A stretch of 37,141 bases of DNA from Nitrospira sp. LK70 (GCA_011090425.1 PHGD01000035.1:1-37141); one strand, 5' to 3'. Positions 1 to 9,119 are shown, counted from the stretch's first letter. The notes: generated by a model not told the origin, from the sequence alone. Made by a program: numbers and translations.

Positions 1-3000
1 GGCGATCGAGGTGGGTGAGCTCGATGCCTTGGGAGCAGCCAGAACTCCGGTCAAACGAACCGGCACGGCGAGACTGAGAAGGTCCAAACTTTTTGGTCTG
101 GGTGTCAGCACCAGGTCCAGGTCTTCCGTGCCGAGGTTCAACAGCCCGGCAGCTGCGACCGAATAGTCGCGTGCGTCGATCAAGAGCGCGTCGGTCTCCA
201 TTTCTCCATTCTGGATGTCGATATACGCGGCTGCGCAATTATATTGAGAGGCCCTCTCCCGACCCCACGCCTGCGACAACATGGCCGTCATCAGATTCGA
301 TGCCCATATGTGGATGAGCCGATTCTCCCATGTCGCAGGCCCTGCGACGATTTCAAGATGGCCGTTCGCGTTCCCCATCACCTCTCGAACGTCTTGGCCC
401 TGTCCTTCGGCGGCCAGATAGATATCGGCCCGCCCTTCCACCTTGTCCGTGATATTGAACGCTTTGAACAGTCCGCCGTAATCAACATCAATTGCCGTGA
501 TCCCAACCGTGACATGCGGAACCTTGCCTGTGCCGTCTATCGTGAATCGCCCGGTCTTCGTCGACCCATTGTGGGACAATGCCATTGGACCAACGGTCAA
601 GACGCCATCCTTCAGCGTCAACATCGCCGTGACCTCATCCGCCTCCACCGGTGGAACCGCGAGCCGTTTGATCGTCCAGAAGAGCCAATCAGGGATGATT
701 CTCAGTCCGGCCGAATCCGAGGCCGCCTCAGCCGTCGTTTCCGGCGACGACTCCTCACTCTCCATCGCGACATCTTTCGAAGCAGGTCGTTCCTGAAACT
801 CCAAGTCGACCAATTTTGACCAGAACGTTCCGGTCACTCTTGGCCGAGATTCCCCCCAGGCGACCTCGATCTTCCCGGCGACATCGCTCCTGCCGGCTCG
901 CGCTTGGAGATCGGACAGGGTCACGCTCTGATCGGCATAAACTACATCACCAGACAGCTCATACGAACCCAGCTCAGGCAGGTCGTGATCAAACAAGGCA
1001 GCGAGACGCGGCAACGAAGCCCCCTTCAGGCTGACGTGGAAATCAGCAGTCACTGTCCTGCCTTGAAATCCCGCCTGCCCCTGCGACTCCAGGGCAATGT
1101 CCTGCCCCCGCAGAACCAGGGTCCAGGGCAGGTATGCAGGGAGATCGAGCGCTTGTTTCAATGGAACGCTCGTGGCGGTGAGCGTGAACGGAAGGTCACG
1201 CGTTTTACCCTGGAGACTGAGGCTGAGAGGCTCGTGGCTTCCACCAGACAGGCCTGCCGCTGAGACCGTGACCGGTCCCACCTCATGGCCGCCGGTCCCG
1301 GCAATATGCAAGGCACCCGGTGTCCCAGTCACGTTGAACGAAACGTGGTCCACCAGCTCTTCAGCCCTCCTCCCTTCGCTCGTCACGTCGAGCGCGAGAT
1401 CAGTCGTTCCTGTCACACGATCGGTTATCTTCGCTTCGCGAAGCAGCGCGCCATAGTCGAAATGTCTCGAACGAGCCCCAAGTTTTAGTCGAGGCACAGC
1501 CGCTCCGCTGTCGAACAGAAGAAGGGCTTCCAGATCTCCATATCGGTGCATGGCCGAAGAAGAGGCATCCATTCGCCCACGATCTGCCGTGAGATGCAGC
1601 AGCAGCCTGCGTAGGTGGAGAGGGCCGGTATGGAGTTGGTCGATCTTCCATTTCACGTCCGCTATGAGCCACGGCGGAATCACCGGCACCACCGGGTTTC
1701 CACGGCCGGACATTACGTTCTCCCATTTGTCATGGCCCGCCGTACGATCCATGAAATCCTCTGCGCGCAGGCGGCGCGATGTGAGGTCGGCCGTGACGGC
1801 AAGTCGGTCACTCTCCGCCGCCACATCAAGCCGTCCTGCTCCATCGCTTTCTCCCATCTGCCACGAGAACCTGGCGCTCCAGGGCCCGCCGCGCTCGCCC
1901 TCCACATGACACGACAAGCGAAAGGGGCCGCCGGCCGGCAGGGAGGAATCGAACTCGTCAAGCCTGCGGCTCTGTGCTCGAACCAGCACGGACCAGGTCT
2001 CATGATTCATCGGCCGGCTCACCGTGGCATCCACCAACAGCCAGGCCCGACCGATTTGGAGGGCCGCGTTGATCGGCCAGGCTCCATCGCCCAGCAAGGC
2101 GGGAAACGAGCCGGTCGTCGCATGAAGGCGGAATGGCCGCAGCCCGTAGCGGCCGGTCAGGTCGATTCCCCCGGGACCAGACCCGTCCAAGGTCGCCTGT
2201 CCCTTGTCAAACGAAAGCTCAATCGGTCGTCCCGACAAGGGATCGTGGAACAAGAAGATCGAATGATCCGTCCGAAGCGAGACGGCCAACGACCTGAGGA
2301 GCGCCTCCCATGTCTTTCCACGAGCTGTTGCACTCAGCACGGCATCGGTCATGCCGATCAGAGCACCTGACAATTCCGTCTTGAGCCTCGCCGGTTCAAG
2401 TCCCCGCCCGGTCACAGAGAGCGAAAGCGATGGAACATCCGAACGGACATCGATCTCCGTCCATCCCTCGATCATCGTTCCCAGGAAGTCGGCAGCCGGC
2501 ACCCTGATCTGGAGCAAGCCCGCTTCCAAATTTGCCTGGACCTGTAACGAGCCGAATGCGCGCTCGCCGAACACGACGGAATCGCACGACATCGCGATGG
2601 CAAGATCCCACTCCTTCAACCATTCGATGGAATGGGCAACCTCCGAAGCGCTGTGTCCAGTTGAAAAATCGTTCAGGTCGATTTTCCGAGAGGTGGCGGT
2701 GGCGGAGAGGCGCGGCCTCCCCTGGTGGTAGCGGAGCGAGGCATCCGCCGCCAAATCGCTCGTGCCCAACGTCGCCTTCAGACCAGTGGTGGTCACCTCG
2801 TCGCCGGCTGCTCTCACTCGTCCGGTCATTCGGTAGGGACCAACCGACGGCCAGTCCACCGCCAGTAACCGATTGAGCTCGGCCAGGTGAGGACCTGCGG
2901 CGGTAAGCTGAACATCCAACAGAGGCGAGCCCAAGGGCAGCCCGATGTTGCCGTCGACCGTGACCGTCATTCCCGGCGTGTGAGCCTCCAAGGCCAACGG

Positions 3001-3675
3001 CCACCACCCTTGCCTACCGTTGGTCGCATCCAAGAACCTGCCGCCTGTTGCGTCGATCGCAACAGGCACCCCTCTGAACTCTCCGCTTGCGACAAGATGT
3101 GCGGGCCGATCGGGAACCATGTCCAGGTTCGCTTCATGGAGCGTCATCCGCTCCGTTGCGGCAGAGGGTGAAAGGCTGAATGTGGCCGCCGCGCGGGTGA
3201 AATGGATCGCCTGAATCTGCACCGCAAAGCCGGACGGTCTCGACTTCGAGGCAGCATCCGAGGTCGTTGATCGTTCGCCGACTTCTCGCTCAGGGAGTTT
3301 TTTAGCGAGCACCACCTTGAGATCGGTGACGGCAAGGGACGGAATGATGATCGACCGGCGCAACAACGACGGCAAGTCGATCGACAGCTCGATCTGGTCC
3401 GCTGTGGCGAGGTCGGCGAATCCGTGATCCGATTCCTCGGCGACCGCGACCTGCCTGAGGACAACCGTCGGCTCAAGCGACAAGGTCCAGGTCACCGGCC
3501 CGCTGATCGTGACTCGCTTGCCGATGCTCGCGCCGACTCTCTCCGTCAGCCAATCCCGCACCTGCGTCGTCACGTTCAGCCACAACCATAGAGATGCCGC
3601 TGCAACGATCACGAGCAGGGCAAGCGCACCGCCCCAGAGCGCGAATCGAGCCGATGACTGCCCTATCGATTTCAC
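1..3675 (-). CDS. AsmA family protein (3' end cut by window edge)
   Basis: One minus-strand frame stays open from a GTG at 3675 to the left edge, about 1225 codons; I checked it codon by codon for stops. The N-terminus has a short basic segment, one membrane helix (about residues 11-33, ALWGGALALLVIVAAA) and then the typical AsmA opening, in which a domain named after the anchor reads TISGPVTWTLSLEPTVVLRQV. The last visible residues (LGTEDLDLVLTPRPK, then PVRLTGVLAAPK) match the usual end of the AsmA C-terminal domain, so only a short tail is missing. AsmA/YhdP/TamB proteins are inner-membrane-anchored periplasmic proteins linked to lipid transport to the outer membrane and envelope assembly. 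The GTG is preceded by a weak GGA ribosome site; other starts are possible. Plus-strand open frames across this region are antisense shadows. Family confident, precise role unknown. Confidence 0.88.
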   Translation of the reverse strand, partial: MKSIGQSSARFALWGGALALLVIVAAASLWLWLNVTTQVRDWLTERVGASIGKRVTISGPVTWTLSLEPTVVLRQVAVAEESDHGFADLATADQIELSIDLPSLLRRSIIIPSLAVTDLKVVLAKKLPEREVGERSTTSDAASKSRPSGFAVQIQAIHFTRAAATFSLSPSAATERMTLHEANLDMVPDRPAHLVASGEFRGVPVAIDATGGRFLDATNGRQGWWPLALEAHTPGMTVTVDGNIGLPLGSPLLDVQLTAAGPHLAELNRLLAVDWPSVGPYRMTGRVRAAGDEVTTTGLKATLGTSDLAADASLRYHQGRPRLSATATSRKIDLNDFSTGHSASEVAHSIEWLKEWDLAIAMSCDSVVFGERAFGSLQVQANLEAGLLQIRVPAADFLGTMIEGWTEIDVRSDVPSLSLSVTGRGLEPARLKTELSGALIGMTDAVLSATARGKTWEALLRSLAVSLRTDHSIFLFHDPLSGRPIELSFDKGQATLDGSGPGGIDLTGRYGLRPFRLHATTGSFPALLGDGAWPINAALQIGRAWLLVDATVSRPMNHETWSVLVRAQSRRLDEFDSSLPAGGPFRLSCHVEGERGGPWSARFSWQMGESDGAGRLDVAAESDRLAVTADLTSRRLRAEDFMDRTAGHDKWENVMSGRGNPVVPVIPPWLIADVKWKIDQLHTGPLHLRRLLLHLTADRGRMDASSSAMHRYGDLEALLLFDSGAAVPRLKLGARSRHFDYGALLREAKITDRVTGTTDLALDVTSEGRRAEELVDHVSFNVTGTPGALHIAGTGGHEVGPVTVSAAGLSGGSHEPLSLSLQGKTRDLPFTLTATSVPLKQALDLPAYLPWTLVLRGQDIALESQGQAGFQGRTVTADFHVSLKGASLPRLAALFDHDLPELGSYELSGDVVYADQSVTLSDLQARAGRSDVAGKIEVAWGESRPRVTGTFWSKLVDLEFQERPASKDVAMESEESSPETTAEAASDSAGLRIIPDWLFWTIKRLAVPPVEADEVTAMLTLKDGVLTVGPMALSHNGSTKTGRFTIDGTGKVPHVTVGITAIDVDYGGLFKAFNITDKVEGRADIYLAAEGQGQDVREVMGNANGHLEIVAGPATWENRLIHIWASNLMTAMLSQAWGRERASQYNCAAAYIDIQNGEMETDALLIDARDYSVAAAGLLNLGTEDLDLVLTPRPKSLDLLSLAVPVRLTGVLAAPKASSSPTSIA

Positions 3676-3854
3676 GTCTTCCAGTGGAAACCCCTTGCCC
3701 GTCCGTTCGCTCCCACTGCATCGTCATGCCGCCGCCGATCCTCACCGTGATCGCGGCACAGGTCGCAGCAGATTGTTATTGTTTGCTTGTCAGAGAGTTG
3801 TCCAGGACTTCACCTTGGCTGAGATCGGTGAGCCCTGTCGGCGGCGTGCGGTTT

Positions 3855-4130
3855 TTATTGCAAGCCGTTTTCCAGACGTTTGAAGTATAGGTAGGCTCCC
3901 ACCATCAGGAAATTGATAATCACCGCGACCATGTTCCATCCGATCACGGGCCTGGACTCGATCAGGAATCCGTAGTACACCCACACAATCTGAAACGAGC
4001 CCATGATCCCGGCCATCGTGGGATTCATGCCCCGACTGGACCGTCGCTTGAGCATCGCGATCAAGTCCGGCATGGCGGCGAAGGTCGTCCCGAATCCCGC
4101 CACGAAACCGATAATTTCATGCAGCGGCAT
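3855..4130 (-). CDS. SemiSWEET-type small sugar transporter (MtN3/PQ-loop)
   Basis: A protein of about 91 residues with three predicted membrane helices and a conserved core (GFVAGFGTTFAAMPDLIAML, then KRRSSRGMNP and a second half with IGSFQIVWVYYG-like and NFLMVGAYLYF segments). This matches bacterial SemiSWEETs, half-size relatives of eukaryotic SWEETs that dimerise to carry sugars across the inner membrane. I chose the ATG at 4130 (MPLHEIIGF) because it gives the family's usual length; an in-frame ATG at 4163 would add an arginine-rich 11-residue leader. Upstream is the outer-membrane barrel gene on the same strand (gap about 260 bases) and downstream is the AsmA gene (gap about 180 bases). 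The substrate cannot be told from sequence. Confidence 0.85.
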   Translation of the reverse strand: MPLHEIIGFVAGFGTTFAAMPDLIAMLKRRSSRGMNPTMAGIMGSFQIVWVYYGFLIESRPVIGWNMVAVIINFLMVGAYLYFKRLENGLQ

Positions 4131-4392
4131 ACACCGCTTCCGACGCGGTCGAACCAGCCTCATTCTTGCAGCCGGCTGACGCGGGTATGAGGGTCAGTCC
4201 GACCAGCCTGGACAGAACCCTCCGGGAGGGCTCACTCACAGTTCCCAACGATGACTCCTCAGTGAGCATGGGACCACGTCCGCCGGCAGAGTATAGACGT
4301 GTGGAATGGGAAGAAGAAAGAGAGAATCGAGCGGAGACAGAATGTGCCTTCACGGTTTGCTTTCCTCAGAATACAATCCGGTCGGTGGAGGG

Positions 4393-5403
4393 TCAAAACG
4401 TATAGCTCCCGCCGAGAAAGACATTTATATCGCGAGCGACTTCCCCCTCGAAACTCTGCTTTCGCTGTGACCGTTGGAATCCGGCCAGGATGGCCACTCG
4501 CTCGCTCACGCGGTAGCGGAACTTACAATCTCCCTGCCAGACGGTCTCATGGCCGCCCTTGCGCTCGTCTCCTTCGAGCCCGCTGGTCCAATCATTGCGC
4601 TCGAAATGCAGCCCGATCTCCGCCGACAGTCGCTTGGTCACCTCGGCTTCGAGTCCGAGCGTGACGTAATTATTGACGTAAGACGTGTCGTCCTCGAATT
4701 GCGGTTGGTTTCGCCCATCCGCCAACCCTCGCTCGTAGTGATAGCCGGCGACAAGCGCATAATGCTCCATGAAATGCCAGACGAGGTGCGGGCCTATCGT
4801 CCAAAACGTCGTATCGCGTTGCGCCCATTCGTCGTTGTACAGACGGGCGCCGTATCGAGCCAGCAGCCGGACTTCCCATTGCTTGGACAGATTATGCTCC
4901 AACCTTAGGGATCCGATGTGGCTCGTCACCCGCTCCTCTTGAATCGAGTCCGTGCGCCGACTTTCATTGTCACCCAAGAGTAGATCCGGCGCGCTGTAGT
5001 AACGCAGACGGACTCTCGTGTTCTGGTCGATGTGGTGGAGCATCTGCAGCCCGAACGTGCCGTGATTGAATCCCGGATCGACGGCATAGATGTACCCCTG
5101 CCCTCGGAACGAAAATTCGGTCCGACCCAACCGAGACGCCACGGATTTCATGACAGTGACCTCCGGCTCGAACACCATATCCGAACCCTTGCCGATCAAC
5201 GATGAATCCAGGGCAGGCTGGGTCGGATCGCCATCGAGGTTGAAACGGCGCGTGGCGGAGAACAGCGCGACATCGTCGGTGTAAAACAGGATGGCCCGCC
5301 CCTCGATCGCCGTCTCGGCGAGCGCGGCAGGCGCCGTCACGAGCAGGAGCAAGACAGAAACGAGCAATCGTCCTGGCATGCGGCGCTTATTCACCCTGTT
5401 CAA
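4393..5403 (-). CDS. outer-membrane beta-barrel protein
   Basis: 336 residues with a cleavable signal peptide (basic MNRVNKRRMPGR, hydrophobic LLVSVLLLLVTAP, then AALAE as the likely cleavage site). The mature part is rich in alternating polar/aromatic strands (for example TEFSFRGQGYIYAV, RVRLRYYSAPDLLL, YALVAGYHYERGLA, AILAGFQRS) and ends in an aromatic strand with a C-terminal Phe (INVFLGGSYTF), the recognition mark for outer-membrane insertion. About 14 such strands can be picked out by eye, consistent with a porin-like or surface barrel. I do not recognise a specific family. It stands alone, with a 382-base gap upstream. Confidence 0.8.
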   Translation of the reverse strand: MNRVNKRRMPGRLLVSVLLLLVTAPAALAETAIEGRAILFYTDDVALFSATRRFNLDGDPTQPALDSSLIGKGSDMVFEPEVTVMKSVASRLGRTEFSFRGQGYIYAVDPGFNHGTFGLQMLHHIDQNTRVRLRYYSAPDLLLGDNESRRTDSIQEERVTSHIGSLRLEHNLSKQWEVRLLARYGARLYNDEWAQRDTTFWTIGPHLVWHFMEHYALVAGYHYERGLADGRNQPQFEDDTSYVNNYVTLGLEAEVTKRLSAEIGLHFERNDWTSGLEGDERKGGHETVWQGDCKFRYRVSERVAILAGFQRSQRKQSFEGEVARDINVFLGGSYTF

Positions 5404-5785
5404 TGCTGGATAGACTCCCAGCCGAGTCGATCTATGGCTAAGCCTCCAGAACTCAACGCGAAGGGATGAGAAATTTGTAGCCTATTCACATCTTCGGCGC
5501 AAGCTGCTTTCCGACACCGCCCCCGAACCGTCGACGGTCAAGAATGGCGGGTGTGCTCGGCTACTATCGCCGGCCATGTGTGATCAGCTTAAGATCATGA
5601 TATTGAGAAGCTACAAAGGCGGCGATTTAAACAGGATGTCGAGCTTCGCCCATTCGAGAGTCGGGGTATCGGTGTGAGACACGTCCGGCCGTTGCTGTCT
5701 TGCGCCGCCGCACAGGAAGAACGAGCGATTGATACCCCATCGCAGGCCGCCTCGGACCTCCGAAACTGAACCACCGGTCGGACGA
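5404..5785. other. 382-base gene-free stretch
   Basis: Lies between the barrel gene and the 435-residue exported protein, both on the minus strand. It must hold the barrel gene's promoter. A short inverted repeat (TGATC, 7-base spacer, GATCA, near 5580) is present. A 67-codon minus-strand frame (5595-5798) is Cys/Ser/Arg-rich, overlaps the next gene's end and looks like chance. I see no convincing gene or RNA here. Confidence 0.4.
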
Positions 5786-7093
5786 TTAGTCTTTCCAATC
5801 GATCAGCGGAAGCTCACGAGCCACATTCTCCCGAGCGGTCACGCCACGCTGAAGTAACTCAACCCTGGCCCGTTGCGACAACGTTCCACTTAGCCAGATC
5901 TCGATGGGTGCATCATTCCCCGCCATAGCGGCCCTCTTCGCGAGACGGTTATAGGCTGCCTCGGTTCTCTCGCTCCAAATTCCATGGTCCATGGCCAGTG
6001 GACAAAACAGCGTTCCTTCTTCAGTGAAACCGACCGGAATACGTCCGACAATGTCAATATTCACGATGGGTGCTTTCTGCTGGCTGTAGGCCAGCAGGAG
6101 TTCGGCTTCTTGCTGGTAAAACAACGCTTCTTCCTCCGACAGGGCATTTAAGGCCGCGCCGAGAAAGCGGTCTCGGTGTGACGCCTTCGTCAGTTCCTCG
6201 AGAGCGAAAGCAATAACCGTTTTATGCCGGGGGCTGTATGACGGATGGGTCAGAAACTGGCGCGTTAGTTCGTCATCGATCTGCATGGCCTTCAACTTCT
6301 TTTCGCTGAGACTGTACAGATCCGACGGCCCCTGCTCCTCCAGAGCTTGATTCAGCACCTGTACGGTTGTGAGGGAGGTCAACATCAAGGCCAGCGGGTT
6401 GGGTGCGGGAACCACCATCAAGGCAAAGGTGGTGGTATAGCCTGCCACATGCGCCCAGGCGGCGCGATCTAATTCATGCTGCAGGGCTGGATTCGTTGAG
6501 TAGGGATCCACGTGGTAATGAGCGGCGATACGGCGTTTATACGCAGACATTTGGGCAAACGATTCAACAGTGTTGTCTTCATAGGGTCCCGCCTCGTACG
6601 AAAGGCTGTCCTTGGACGATTCGATCAGCCGAGAGATTCCCGATGGGATTCCGACAAGCGTTTCTCTGGGTTTCGAAGCAAGGCGTCCAACAGCTTTTAG
6701 AGGAGTAATCCATTCCTGAACTGCGGCCTCGCTCGTCAGCCCGGCGAGGTTGCGCTCATGCAAATCGGCGATAGCCGTCAGCTCGCGTCGCAACCGAACA
6801 AACATGGTGCTGCCGCGAGCGACAAACCGACCATACGGAGATGACAGGGAATACACATTTGTATACCCGTCGTGGAGGATCGGATCCTCGACACGGTATT
6901 GTGGGCCTGCAACGAGGTCCGGTCCCAACACCTGCTCGGCCGGTTCTTCTTCCGGTACTTCGTATGGCTCTCCCCATGAGTCTATGACGCTCACCAGGCC
7001 AAGGATGAGAACCACGAGGGTCGAGCAAGTCGTCCGAGCCATTCTCCCTGTGTCAATGTTGGTTGCTTGGGCCTGTCGGCATGAGGGAATCAT
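5786..7093 (-). CDS. exported protein of unknown function, in operon with HAD phosphatase
   Basis: 435 residues from the ATG at 7093, or 418 from the ATG at 7042 (MARTTCSTLVVLILGLVSV), which gives a conventional signal peptide. The first start lies only 9 bases after the stop of the upstream phosphatase gene, suggesting translational coupling. The later start has AGGGAG almost touching the ATG, which is too close for a good ribosome site, so the true start is open. The mature protein is mostly alpha-helical and charged, with a hydrophobic stretch around residues 218-245 (TTTFALMVVPAPNPLALMLT) that may be a membrane or buried helix. A short block near the C-terminus (GRIPVGFTEEGTLFCPLAMD) looks beta-rich. 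I do not recognise the family and see no catalytic motif. Confidence 0.75.
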   Translation of the reverse strand: MIPSCRQAQATNIDTGRMARTTCSTLVVLILGLVSVIDSWGEPYEVPEEEPAEQVLGPDLVAGPQYRVEDPILHDGYTNVYSLSSPYGRFVARGSTMFVRLRRELTAIADLHERNLAGLTSEAAVQEWITPLKAVGRLASKPRETLVGIPSGISRLIESSKDSLSYEAGPYEDNTVESFAQMSAYKRRIAAHYHVDPYSTNPALQHELDRAAWAHVAGYTTTFALMVVPAPNPLALMLTSLTTVQVLNQALEEQGPSDLYSLSEKKLKAMQIDDELTRQFLTHPSYSPRHKTVIAFALEELTKASHRDRFLGAALNALSEEEALFYQQEAELLLAYSQQKAPIVNIDIVGRIPVGFTEEGTLFCPLAMDHGIWSERTEAAYNRLAKRAAMAGNDAPIEIWLSGTLSQRARVELLQRGVTARENVARELPLIDWKD

Positions 7094-7102
7094 GACCGGA
7101 TC

Positions 7103-8107
7103 TCATCGCTCATTGAACGGAAATATCCGCTTCCAGTCTTGCTTCATATCCACGACCGTCCAGCTTTTGGCCATCGCCTCATCCAGCGCCTTGTCCAACT
7201 TGCCGACATGCGAGGTACGGTCATAGGCCCACTCACGTTCGGCATCAGTATGATGGACCAGTCCCATGAACCGCAACCCGGATCCGGCGGCCGTCCATTG
7301 CAACATTTGGAGATCGCCGTCGGAATTGCCGAACCCAAAGATGGGCCGGCGGCCGATGAATTTTTGAATGCCGATAGGCTTGCCCTCCTTGTCATCGACA
7401 AAATCTACGGCAGGCAACTTCACGATGACGGGCGTGCCGTTACGCACCTCGAACTTCTGCTTCCCCATGCTCCCAACCACCTGCTCGGGTGGGATGCCGT
7501 ACACCTTCTCGACCCAGGCACGCATGAATTCCACGCCACCTCCTGAAACGATGAAGGTCTTGAATCCATTCGCGCGCAGATAGGCAAGCAGTTCAATCAT
7601 CGGCTGATACACCAGCTCGTGATAGGGCCGCTTGAATCGTGGGTGCGTCGCCGTGGCCAGCCAATTCTTGACGATGCCGTCGAACTCGTCAGTCGTCATG
7701 CCCGCGTGCGACGCGGCCAGAACCTCTAACAGATACTTTTCACCGCCGGCGGAAAAGACTTTCTTGTCCCCCTCCAGCAGCGCCCTGAACGGCTGCTTGG
7801 TCTTCCACTCCGGATGCTGCGGGGCCAACTCCTTCACACGGTCCAGCGCGAATTGCAGCTGGAAGTACATCGGTTGTTCCGCCCAGAGCGTGCCGTCATT
7901 GTCGAAGACTGCGATGCGCTCGGCGGGCGGCACGAAGTCTGGACCTCCTTCTTTTGTGATCTTCTCGGCAAAGGTGACGAGAGCAGTCTTCACCGGACCT
8001 TCATTCCACGATTGCAGAGGGTCCTCTAAGGCTGACACGACGCTGTGCGGGACGACGATCAGCAGCACTAGAAGCCAGAACACCTTGTTGACTCGCGATG
8101 CTGTCAT
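7103..8107 (-). CDS. exported HAD-superfamily phosphatase
   Basis: 334 residues from the ATG at 8107, chosen because AGAGGA lies 4-5 bases upstream and a signal peptide follows directly (VFWLLVLLIVVPHSVVSA); a longer frame exists to 8215. HAD motif I is VFDNDGTLW (nucleophile Asp69 and Asp71), motif II is FIVSGGG, and motif IV is GFGNSDGD with the metal-binding acids. An insert between motifs I and II is helical, as in phosphoserine-phosphatase-like HAD enzymes. The family hydrolyses phosphate monoesters using an aspartyl-phosphate intermediate and Mg2+. A periplasmic location suggests phosphate scavenging or a nonspecific acid phosphatase, which is inference. The next gene starts 9 bases downstream. 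Confidence 0.85.
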   Translation of the reverse strand: MTASRVNKVFWLLVLLIVVPHSVVSALEDPLQSWNEGPVKTALVTFAEKITKEGGPDFVPPAERIAVFDNDGTLWAEQPMYFQLQFALDRVKELAPQHPEWKTKQPFRALLEGDKKVFSAGGEKYLLEVLAASHAGMTTDEFDGIVKNWLATATHPRFKRPYHELVYQPMIELLAYLRANGFKTFIVSGGGVEFMRAWVEKVYGIPPEQVVGSMGKQKFEVRNGTPVIVKLPAVDFVDDKEGKPIGIQKFIGRRPIFGFGNSDGDLQMLQWTAAGSGLRFMGLVHHTDAEREWAYDRTSHVGKLDKALDEAMAKSWTVVDMKQDWKRIFPFNER

Positions 8108-8186
8108 CGGTCCTCTCTTTCTGGATTCAACGCTGGGCTGAATCGGTGAACCTGGTCGGTCACGCCCTTCTTGATCCGTACGTGGT

Positions 8187-8287
8187 TTATACATGCATCG
8201 GTCGTCCGTCGCCAAGGGTCACCCAACCCCGAATGATCCGGTACACGAACCAGAGCCTGGAGCACGATCATCGGCAGCCACGTGATT
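8187..8287 (-). pseudogene. decayed 3' end of a COG3671/DUF4870-like gene
   Basis: This stretch aligns base for base with the last about 100 bases of the intact membrane gene at 9120-9518, at roughly three quarters identity by eye, with one extra base in the copy. Read on the minus strand it gives WLPMIVLQ, a +1 shift, then LWFVYRIIRGWVTLGDGRP and a TAA at 8187-8189. The intact gene ends WFVYRIVRGWVILSDGRP. No upstream part of a second gene copy is present. The relic ends just before the vapBC operator, and vapBC separates it from the intact gene. Confidence 0.75.
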
Positions 8288-8290
8288 CAG

Positions 8291-8306
8291 TGATGTCTTG
8301 ACATCA
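8291..8306. promoter_or_regulatory. inverted repeat, likely VapB operator
   Basis: A perfect 7-2-7 palindrome, TGATGTC TT GACATCA, sits 26 bases before the vapB start. Its right half contains the -35 box of the vapBC promoter. Ribbon-helix-helix antitoxins bind such short palindromes over their own promoters, so it is a natural autoregulation site. Confidence 0.65.
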
Positions 8307-8325
8307 GTGCCTGTGATGCTATGAT
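8298..8325 (+). promoter_or_regulatory. vapBC promoter, strong sigma70-type, apparently leaderless
   Basis: TTGACA (8298-8303, perfect -35), a 16-base spacer, then TATGAT (8320-8325, 5 of 6 to consensus) preceded by an extended -10 TGC. The vapB ATG is at 8332, 7 bases after the -10, which is where transcription should begin. No ribosome site fits between, so the mRNA is predicted to be leaderless. Confidence 0.7.
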
Positions 8326-8331
8326 GCCTAC

Positions 8332-8598
8332 ATGCGCACGACTGTCCGTATCGATGATGAACTCCTCCGGAAGCTGAAGGAACAAGCACGCAAGGAAGCC
8401 ACCTCTTTGAACCGCCTGCTCGATCGGACACTTCGCGCCGGCATGCGCGCCACGCCCAAACCATCTTCGCGGAGGCCCCGTTACCGGGAGCGGACCCACG
8501 CAATGGGCTCGCCCAGAATCACGCTCGACAAAGCCCTGGCATTGGCCGCGGCACTGGAGGATGAAGAGATCGTCAGAAAGGTCCTTGGCCGCAAGTGA
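8332..8598 (+). CDS. vapB: ribbon-helix-helix antitoxin (VapB type)
   Basis: 88 residues. The N-terminus MRTTVRIDDELLRKLKEQA is the classic ribbon-helix-helix fold: one strand (TTVRID) that pairs in a dimer to contact DNA, then two helices (LLRKLKEQARKEA and SLNRLLDRTLRAGM). The C-terminal half (RITLDKALALAAALEDEEIVRKVLG) would wrap the toxin. The gene's GTGA end overlaps the toxin start by 4 bases, typical of coupled toxin-antitoxin operons. It should neutralise the VapC toxin and repress its own promoter through the palindrome at 8291-8306. There is no ribosome site, in line with leaderless translation. Confidence 0.88.
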   Translation: MRTTVRIDDELLRKLKEQARKEATSLNRLLDRTLRAGMRATPKPSSRRPRYRERTHAMGSPRITLDKALALAAALEDEEIVRKVLGRK

Positions 8599-9044
8599 AA
8601 TTGATCGATCTCAACATCCTTCTTTATGTCATCAATGAAGACGCTCCTCATCACGGCCCTATCCGCGTTTGGTGGGAGCAGGCCCTCAACGGGGAGGAAT
8701 CGCTGGGGCTGCCGTGGGTCGTCCTGCTTGGCTTCCTCCGTATCTCCACCAACCACGACATCTTTCCACGGCCGCTGGATGCCGATACGGCCATCTGCAA
8801 AGTCCAGGCTTGGTTGTCGCTCGACAACATCAGTCTCTTGCGCGAAAAAGACGAGCATTGGGAGATACTTCGTTCCCTACTGAGCGAATCCGGCACCGCC
8901 GCTAATCTGGTGACCGATGCCCACCTGGCCGCGCTCGCCATCAGTTACGGTGCCGTCCTTGTCTCATGCGACAATGACTTTGCCAGGTTCAAGCGACTGC
9001 GTTGGGAGAATCCGATCGGCCACAAGCCACACCGTCGGACGTGA
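8595..9044 (+). CDS. vapC: PIN-domain ribonuclease toxin (VapC type)
   Basis: 149 residues starting at a GTG that overlaps the antitoxin stop (GTGA). The PIN fold is clear: N-terminal IDLNILLYVIN with catalytic Asp5, the family block LPWVVLLGFLRISTN, and the C-terminal acidic block VTDAHLAALAISYGAVLVSCDNDFARF holding the remaining metal-binding Asp residues. VapC toxins are Mg2+-dependent RNases that usually cut initiator tRNA or rRNA loops; the target here is unknown. The reading frame is intact, so the pair is probably functional. Its setting between two copies of a gene end suggests it arrived as a small cassette. Confidence 0.9.
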   Translation: MKLIDLNILLYVINEDAPHHGPIRVWWEQALNGEESLGLPWVVLLGFLRISTNHDIFPRPLDADTAICKVQAWLSLDNISLLREKDEHWEILRSLLSESGTAANLVTDAHLAALAISYGAVLVSCDNDFARFKRLRWENPIGHKPHRRT

Positions 9045-9119
9045 TCAGCGGCCGTTGTCGTATGCGCGGTCGATAAGCCCGCACCGTGTCATTCCATCTC
9101 TTCATGCCCGATACGCCGT

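Noticed and set aside
244-3171. Several long plus-strand open frames (up to 251 codons)
   Set aside because: All lie in the frame exactly antisense to the AsmA gene's codons; they show no domain, and the minus-strand frame is continuous with clear family motifs.
4117-4353. 78-codon minus frame with a lipobox-like SAGC segment
   Set aside because: It overlaps the SemiSWEET start, has no good ribosome site or family match, and its tail is composed of the SemiSWEET leader region out of frame.
5595-5798. 67-codon minus frame
   Set aside because: Cys/Arg/Ser-rich composition without a domain, overlapping the end of the exported protein gene.
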